A program made the translations under genes and the position numbers. Below are positions 29,307-34,897 of a stretch of DNA of 34,897 bases, piece after piece. Numbering within the stretch: position 1 is the first letter of the stretch; every line of letters starts with the position of its first letter. Where the stretch lies: positions 1-34,897 of the forward strand of contig DXAS01000132.1 in assembly GCA_019116915.1 (NCBI GenBank), in the 5' to 3' direction. The notes below the pieces were generated by a model, which did not search any database, was not told the DNA's origin, and was given only the letters and a program-made list of their open reading frames with translations. The DNA is from Flavonifractor avicola (lineage in GTDB: Bacteria; Bacillota; Clostridia; Oscillospirales; Oscillospiraceae).

Positions 29307-32300
29307 ATGAAAAAACAAATGGGCAGAGCCCTCAGCCTGCTGCTTACTCTGGCGCTGGCTTTGGGGCTTACAGGCCCACTGCCAACGGCAGCAGCAGAAA
29401 CTGAGCTCACATTGCCTCCCCCGGCGGTAGATCTCTCGGAGGGATACTCAGAAGATCCCAACGCCTATGAGATCTATCCCGTGCCCCACTCCGTGGAGTA
29501 CGGAACCGGCTCTTTTACCATGACCAAAGAGGTCAACGTGGTAAAGAGTACCAATGTAGACCAGTACACCGTAGACTTTTTGAAAGAGATCCTGACCCGC
29601 TTTGACCGCACCATGGTCGTGAGCGCCACTCTGGATCCCTCCAAAACCAACATTCTGCTGGGCATCAAGGGCGAAAACACCCTGGTAGACGGTCAGGCGG
29701 GCGAGCCGAAAGCTTACCCCGACCTGTTCAATCCGGCCAATGAGCCCGGTACCGTCCACAAGTATGACTCCTATCTGCTGCGTGCCGATGCCGATACCAA
29801 TCCCAACGGCATCATCACCATCCAGGGTCAGAACGTGGATGCCGTCTATTATGGTGTGTCCACCCTGCAGATGATGTTTACCTCCTTTTACGGCAATAAA
29901 TTCCTGCCCGTAGTGATCGAGGACTATTCCAACACCATCTTCCGCGGCTTTATCGAGGGCTTCTATGGAGGCCATACCTATGAGGGCCGCGAGAGCCAGA
30001 TCCGCTCCATCCGGGATGTGAAGGGCAATATCTATGTCTTCGCGTCCAAGACAGATCCCTATCATGGTGCAAACTGGGACAAGCCCTATCCCCAGGAAGA
30101 GCTGGATCAGATCAAGCACCTGGTTGAAGTCGGCAAGGAAATGCATGTGGAGTACACCTGGTCTGTCCACATTGGCATTGGTATGGTGCTGGGGCAGAGA
30201 GACACCACGATTAGTGATGAACTCTATGCCCAGAATCTCGAAAAGCTAAAGGCCAAGTTCCAGCAGCTGTACGATGTAGGCGTACGCAGCTTCCACATCC
30301 TGAACGATGACTACAACAGCGGCGTACCCGCTACTCAGGCCAAGCTCCTCAACGATATTAACGCCTGGCTCAAGTCCAAGGGTGACTGTCGTCCCCTCGT
30401 CTACTGCCCCAAGGGCTATAATGTTGGCTGGGCAGGTAATGGCGCCGAGCTGGTTGATCTGAAGAGCGCTGGTCTGGACAAGGATATCTACATCTACTGG
30501 ACCGGCTCCGACGTCAACTCCCCCATTACACAGGAGAACATCAGCTGGCCTTATGAAAAGTCCGAGCACTATCCCGTGACCTGGCTGAACTATCCCTGCT
30601 CCGAGCACGACAAGGCCGGCATCTATCTGGGCGTCAGCAGCCACTACCTGGCCGATGCCGACAACATCACCGGACAGGCCGGTATCATCTGTAACCCCGT
30701 GGACTACCCGGAGGCCAACAAGGTGGCCTACTTCCAGATGTTCTCCTGGGGCTGGAACCGGGACAACTACACCAGCTATATGGACACCCTCTGGGAGGAC
30801 TGCTTCAAGTACCTTCAGCCCGAGGTCTATGACGCCTATCTGACCATTGCCCGCAACGTGTCCAACTGCCCCGACTCCGGTCGTGTGCCCCAGGGCTTCC
30901 CTGAGTCTGAGTACTTGAAGGACACTCTGGATTCTGTCCAGGCCAAGGTCCTGGCCGGCACAGCCAAGGCAGATGACCCTGAGATTGTGGCCCTTCTGGC
31001 TGAGTTTGACCACATTCTTTCGTCCGTAGAGATTTTCCAGGCTGATTGTGCCAATAAGAACCTGGTGGCAGAACTGACTCCCTGGCTCAACTCCCTGGTG
31101 GGCGTCGTCAACGCCTCCAAGAGCGGGATCGAGGCTGCTATCGCCATCAACAACGGCGATCTGGACGGCGCCTGGACCGCCTATTCCGCCGCCGGTATCG
31201 GCCTGGACGAGTGGGACAACTACAAAACCCCCAATTATGATACCGTAACCGCCAAGGCCGGCAGCCGGTATCTCGAGCCCTTCGCCACCGATCTGATGGA
31301 CTATGTGACCGACGAGATCGTACCGCTGCTCAACCCCGGCGGGCTGAACAAAGAGCCTACCTTCTACGCCGTTCTGGGCGGCAGGGAGATGGTGGCCAGC
31401 GCCGAGTCCGATAAGATGTTTGACGGCAAACCCAGCACGTACGCCTCCTTCAGCGTCAACCAGAAGGCCGGCGACTACTTCGGCATCGACCTGGGCGCGG
31501 TGAAGGAGCTTCACTCCGTTCATGTGCTTCAGGGCAAAACCGACAGCTATCACGACTACTTCCACAAAGCCGTGCTGGAGTGCTCCGTGGACGGCCAGCA
31601 CTGGACCGCGCTGACCGAGAAGGTCAATTCCCATGACATTCAGGTATCCGGTCTCTCCCTGGCCGCCCGTTATGTGCGCCTGCGCCTGCTGGAGACCGGC
31701 TACGGCAATAAGCCGGATTTCTGGACCGACGTACGCGAGTTTACCGTGGAGACCGCCGGCGATTCTGAGACAGAAAAGGGTCTTTTCTACACCAACACCG
31801 AACTGACCGGCACCGTGATCGAGGACGGCGGCTACTACACCATGTCCGCCATGCCCGGCGTCACTCTGGCCAACCGTGAATATGTGGGTATCCGCCTGCC
31901 CGAGATCATGGGTGTCAGCGAGATTACTTTGGACGGCGCTCTGCCCGAAGGCCTTACCCTCCAGTACTCCGCCAACGGGGTGATCTGGACCGACGGCGCC
32001 CCCGAGAGCGACGCTACCATGCGCTATATACGTCTGGTGAACAACAGCGGTACCCCTGTTACCGGGGACCTGCCCTCCGTCTCCGCCAAGGCCGCCTTCA
32101 TCAAGACCGACCTTTCTTACGAGTCCACCAATATGGGCCTCTACCAAGGTTCCTGGAACAATATTGTGGACGGCAACCGCAGCAGCCTGGCATGGACCGA
32201 CGCCAAACAGACGGAAGGCCAGTATATCATCTTTGACATGGGCGCCAAGCAGCCTGTGTACGATGTGACTCTGTTCTTCCCCGAGCAGGGCGACCACCCC

Positions 32301-34897
32301 CGCTTTACCAGTATCAGCGTCAGCGACGGCAGCGATCCCAACGGCAGCTGGACCGTGATCGGCAACTTTACTGATAATTCCGAGATGGATCCGCCCTATC
32401 GCTACTATGCCTGCAACGGCAACGGCGTGTCCGGCCGCTACATCAAGATTGAGATCACCCTGACCGCCGCAGGCTGGATCAAGATGAACGAGCTGGAGGT
32501 CAACAAGAACCTGGACCAGGACGGTCCCTCCGGCGGCTTCTCCGGAACCCCCGAGGGAGAGTTCGACCTCATTGTGGACGGCAAGCTGTCCACCTTCTTC
32601 ACCCTGGATCAGGTGGACGAGGAAGGCGGCTACCTGCAGTACCTGATCTCCGAACCCAAGACTTATGAAAAACTCTCCATCCTCCAGGATCCCTCCGCCA
32701 TCTGCGGCGCTGAGGTCCAGGTCCAGAACCTGGAGGAGCAGTGGATCACCGTGGGCGTTCTGGATAAGGGCGTCAACACCTTCCCCACCGCAGGCTACGG
32801 CCCCCTGCTGGGCGTCCGCCTGAATTGGGAACCCGGTACCGCGCCCGCCATCGCTGAGCTGATCCTGGCAGAAGGCGGCACCGCCGCGGAAGTGCCTGTG
32901 GGCACCGCTCCCCTGCGTTTCCCCGCCATCTACGAAGCCGATACCACTCCCCTCGTCATCTCTGTGCCCAACGGTACCCCCATTGATAAGGTGGGTCTGC
33001 CCTTCCAGGCGGACGTTGTGCTCAGCGGCGGCAATACTGTCACGATCCCCGTGACCTGGACCTGCGACAACTACGAGGCTGATACCGCCGGCCAGTATAC
33101 CTTTACTGGGTCTTATGACCTCTCCGGCGGTCTGTCCAACCCCGGCGGCTTTGCTTTGAGCGCTACCGTCACCGTAAACGACCCCGTTGACACGTCTTCT
33201 GACGCTGTAACGACGGCCGGCGAAGAGGAGAACCTGGCTCTGGAGCATCTTGTCTATGCTTCCGGCCTTGAGGTCAATCATCAGACCTTCGCCGCTGATG
33301 CTGTGGACGGTAAACTTGACACTCGCTGGAGCGGCAACAAGATGAAGGTCGATGACACCGCCGACTCCTGGATCGTGGTGGATCTGGGCGAGGATGTGTG
33401 CGACATCACTGAGGTTTCCTCCAGCTATTATGCCAAGGTATGGCCCAGCGACTATGTGGTACAAGTGGCCGGTTCTGACTTTGTACCCACCGACTACAGC
33501 ACTGTCAATGTAGGTACGGTAAGCGATGAGAGCGCCTTTGAGGGCCAGAATGCTAAGGACGCCAGCTGCTGGACCACCATCGGAACCTACACCGGTATGA
33601 GCGGCGACGGCCGCACCGATGCCCTGACTAACTTTGAAGCCGCCATTCCGGAGGGTACTCGTTACCTGCGTCTCTACTTCACCAGTATCAACCAGAGCGC
33701 TTTCGGCCACTCCATCGGCCTGAACGAGCTGGAGGTCACCGGTACCCGCTACCTGGATCCCACTGAGCCGGGCGAGCCTGAAGATGTGGTGGTGGAGACC
33801 GTAATGCCTTCCGTGGCCTACGGTCGGCTCAACACCGCGTTTAACGATCTGGAGCTGCCTGCGTGCGCCGTAGTTGCCCTGTCCGACGGCACCACCCTCC
33901 GCTTCCCCGTGGCGTGGAGCGAAGAGGTCTATGATGCCGCCTCCACTGAGCCTCAGACCTTGACCGGCACACTGGATCTGTCCGGTACCGGCATCCTCAA
34001 CGAAGAGAACCTTACCGCTTCCGTGACTGTAAACCTGTCCGGCGAGCCTACTGTGGTCAATGTGCTGGTGAACCCCACCAGCCTGGGCGTGGACTACGGC
34101 ACTTCCTTTGAGATGCTCAACCTGCCTGAGCAGGTGGTCCTGGAGCTGTCCACCGGCTTCGGCGTCGCCTGCGATGTGACCTGGGACAGCACCACCTACA
34201 ACCCCAACGCCGAAGACACTCAGTACGTCCGCGGCACCGTACTCTACAACGGCCAGACCTACGAGGCCGTCATGCCCGTGGATGTAGAGGGCGCCCCCGT
34301 GGATCCTGAGGGCCCCACCGTCTCTACCGCCTACGTCATCACCGTGGAGGACAGCGACAACGGCACCGTGACTCCCAGCCGTACCCGCGCTTCCAAGGGC
34401 ATCACCGTCACTCTGACCGTGAAGCCTGACGAGGGCTACAAGCTGGATACGCTTACCGTCACCGACAAGAACGGCAATGAGCTCAAGCTCACCGACAAGG
34501 GCAACGGCAAGTACACCTTCACCATGCCCGCCTCCGCCGTTACTGTGAAGGCCTCCTTCACCAAGGATGACGGCTCTGTGAGCACTGGTCTGCCCTTCAC
34601 CGACGTGAAGGCCGACGATTGGTTCTATGAGGCTGTGAAGTATGCCTATGACAACAAGCTGATGGACGGTACTGCCTCCACCACCTTCGCTCCCTTCATG
34701 ACCACCAACCGTGCCATGGTGGTCACCATGCTGTGGCGGCTGGAAGGCCAGCCCAAGGCTGATGCTACCCTGTCCTTCACCGACGTGGAGAGCGGCGTGT
34801 GGTACACCGACGCTGTGAACTGGGCTGCCTCCAAGGGCATCGTCAAGGGCTACAGCGACACCGTGTTTGCCCCCAACGACACCGTGACCCGCGAGCA
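29307..34897 (+). CDS. SLH-anchored multidomain GH84 beta-N-acetylglucosaminidase-like protein, partial
   Basis: The 3' end is off the window; 1863 codons are present. ATG follows AAAGGAGG. Signal peptide MKKQMGRALSLLLTLALALG, cleavage near AAA|E (residue 30). Then the GH20/84 N-domain (45-200) and the GH84 catalytic domain from FRGFIEGFYGG (about 212) to about 520, with the catalytic pair Asp334-Asp335 in FHILNDDYNSG. A helical linker follows (530-680). Next are F5/8C-type domains (689-815, 929-1070, 1076-1190), an Ig-like domain (1196-1292), another F5/8C (1309-1480), two Ig-like domains (1493-1668), a repeat domain (1673-1753) and SLH motifs from 1761. The family motifs differ at some points: ASKTDPYH where I expect APKDDPYH, and NYPCSEH where NYPVTD is usual. 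It should cut GlcNAc from host glycans; specificity is open. Confidence 0.9.
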   Translation, partial: MKKQMGRALSLLLTLALALGLTGPLPTAAAETELTLPPPAVDLSEGYSEDPNAYEIYPVPHSVEYGTGSFTMTKEVNVVKSTNVDQYTVDFLKEILTRFDRTMVVSATLDPSKTNILLGIKGENTLVDGQAGEPKAYPDLFNPANEPGTVHKYDSYLLRADADTNPNGIITIQGQNVDAVYYGVSTLQMMFTSFYGNKFLPVVIEDYSNTIFRGFIEGFYGGHTYEGRESQIRSIRDVKGNIYVFASKTDPYHGANWDKPYPQEELDQIKHLVEVGKEMHVEYTWSVHIGIGMVLGQRDTTISDELYAQNLEKLKAKFQQLYDVGVRSFHILNDDYNSGVPATQAKLLNDINAWLKSKGDCRPLVYCPKGYNVGWAGNGAELVDLKSAGLDKDIYIYWTGSDVNSPITQENISWPYEKSEHYPVTWLNYPCSEHDKAGIYLGVSSHYLADADNITGQAGIICNPVDYPEANKVAYFQMFSWGWNRDNYTSYMDTLWEDCFKYLQPEVYDAYLTIARNVSNCPDSGRVPQGFPESEYLKDTLDSVQAKVLAGTAKADDPEIVALLAEFDHILSSVEIFQADCANKNLVAELTPWLNSLVGVVNASKSGIEAAIAINNGDLDGAWTAYSAAGIGLDEWDNYKTPNYDTVTAKAGSRYLEPFATDLMDYVTDEIVPLLNPGGLNKEPTFYAVLGGREMVASAESDKMFDGKPSTYASFSVNQKAGDYFGIDLGAVKELHSVHVLQGKTDSYHDYFHKAVLECSVDGQHWTALTEKVNSHDIQVSGLSLAARYVRLRLLETGYGNKPDFWTDVREFTVETAGDSETEKGLFYTNTELTGTVIEDGGYYTMSAMPGVTLANREYVGIRLPEIMGVSEITLDGALPEGLTLQYSANGVIWTDGAPESDATMRYIRLVNNSGTPVTGDLPSVSAKAAFIKTDLSYESTNMGLYQGSWNNIVDGNRSSLAWTDAKQTEGQYIIFDMGAKQPVYDVTLFFPEQGDHPRFTSISVSDGSDPNGSWTVIGNFTDNSEMDPPYRYYACNGNGVSGRYIKIEITLTAAGWIKMNELEVNKNLDQDGPSGGFSGTPEGEFDLIVDGKLSTFFTLDQVDEEGGYLQYLISEPKTYEKLSILQDPSAICGAEVQVQNLEEQWITVGVLDKGVNTFPTAGYGPLLGVRLNWEPGTAPAIAELILAEGGTAAEVPVGTAPLRFPAIYEADTTPLVISVPNGTPIDKVGLPFQADVVLSGGNTVTIPVTWTCDNYEADTAGQYTFTGSYDLSGGLSNPGGFALSATVTVNDPVDTSSDAVTTAGEEENLALEHLVYASGLEVNHQTFAADAVDGKLDTRWSGNKMKVDDTADSWIVVDLGEDVCDITEVSSSYYAKVWPSDYVVQVAGSDFVPTDYSTVNVGTVSDESAFEGQNAKDASCWTTIGTYTGMSGDGRTDALTNFEAAIPEGTRYLRLYFTSINQSAFGHSIGLNELEVTGTRYLDPTEPGEPEDVVVETVMPSVAYGRLNTAFNDLELPACAVVALSDGTTLRFPVAWSEEVYDAASTEPQTLTGTLDLSGTGILNEENLTASVTVNLSGEPTVVNVLVNPTSLGVDYGTSFEMLNLPEQVVLELSTGFGVACDVTWDSTTYNPNAEDTQYVRGTVLYNGQTYEAVMPVDVEGAPVDPEGPTVSTAYVITVEDSDNGTVTPSRTRASKGITVTLTVKPDEGYKLDTLTVTDKNGNELKLTDKGNGKYTFTMPASAVTVKASFTKDDGSVSTGLPFTDVKADDWFYEAVKYAYDNKLMDGTASTTFAPFMTTNRAMVVTMLWRLEGQPKADATLSFTDVESGVWYTDAVNWAASKGIVKGYSDTVFAPNDTVTRE
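34332..34897 (+). repeat. C-terminal anchor cassette, copy 2
   Basis: Gap-free counterpart of 28241-28806, cut by the window edge at the same point in the second SLH motif. The high similarity compared with the unrelated rest of the two genes suggests cassette exchange or gene conversion. Confidence 0.85.

Noticed and set aside
30246..33710. Antisense open frame of 1154 codons inside the GH84 gene, and others like it (25946-29143, 3205-5151, 13939-16239, 16240-18681, 8081-9490).
   Set aside because: They are Gly/His/Val/Leu-rich translations with no recognisable domains, lie fully opposite genes with clear families, and arise because stop codons are rare in the antisense frame of GC-rich genes.

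Overview
The window looks like a high-GC member of the Clostridia, most likely an Oscillospiraceae-type gut commensal (Flavonifractor, Lawsonibacter or Intestinimonas-like). This is inferred from gene content: Feo and Liv operons of Firmicutes type, S-layer homology (SLH) anchored glycosidases, strong GGAGG ribosome sites, and several TTG or GTG starts. It is not based on a database match. I see no phage, insertion sequence, integrase or CRISPR array. The very long antisense open frames are by-products of high GC content.

Region 1 (1-7.7 kb, minus strand) is mainly housekeeping. It holds a partial peptide chain release factor 3, a HAD phosphatase, and a complete ferrous-iron operon. The iron operon reads from a TTGACA-17-TAAACT promoter near 5.78 kb through two FeoA proteins, FeoB, a 58-residue FeoB-associated Cys-rich membrane peptide and a DtxR-type regulator, ending at a strong terminator. 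Two 18-bp dyads of the form GRTTAG-N6-CTAAYC, one before the feoA pair and one before feoB, are the likely operators. A zinc-dependent phospholipase C-like protein and a secreted stalk-domain protein follow. Three short GC-rich palindromes ending in GCCCCTAC-type sequence lie in the intergenic gaps.

Region 2 (7.9-13.9 kb) is a complete branched-chain amino-acid ABC importer, transcribed livJ-livH-livM-livG-livF from a perfect-consensus promoter. A short-chain dehydrogenase/reductase and a tRNA-Val(GAC) with its own promoter and terminator follow.

Region 3 (14-22.6 kb) holds a minus-strand operon of a VTC-domain protein, a DUF4956 membrane protein, a Cthe_2159-type beta-helix lipoprotein and a tannase-like alpha/beta-hydrolase lipoprotein. 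Divergent from it is an OmpR-type response regulator and histidine kinase pair, followed by an HtrA-like protease with no PDZ domain. TTAA-N6-TTAR boxes lie before the VTC operon, before the regulator and before the protease, suggesting one envelope-related regulon.

Region 4 (22.6-34.9 kb) is the most interesting part. A TetR-family regulator is divergent from a 1872-residue SLH-anchored GH20 beta-N-acetylhexosaminidase, and an SLH-anchored GH84 beta-N-acetylglucosaminidase-like protein follows and runs off the window. The same 19-bp dyad, GTATGA-N7-TCATAC, sits directly against the -35 region of both glycosidase genes. This points to a TetR-controlled surface system for cutting terminal GlcNAc/GalNAc from host glycans such as mucin. 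The two enzymes share a near-identical C-terminal anchor cassette.
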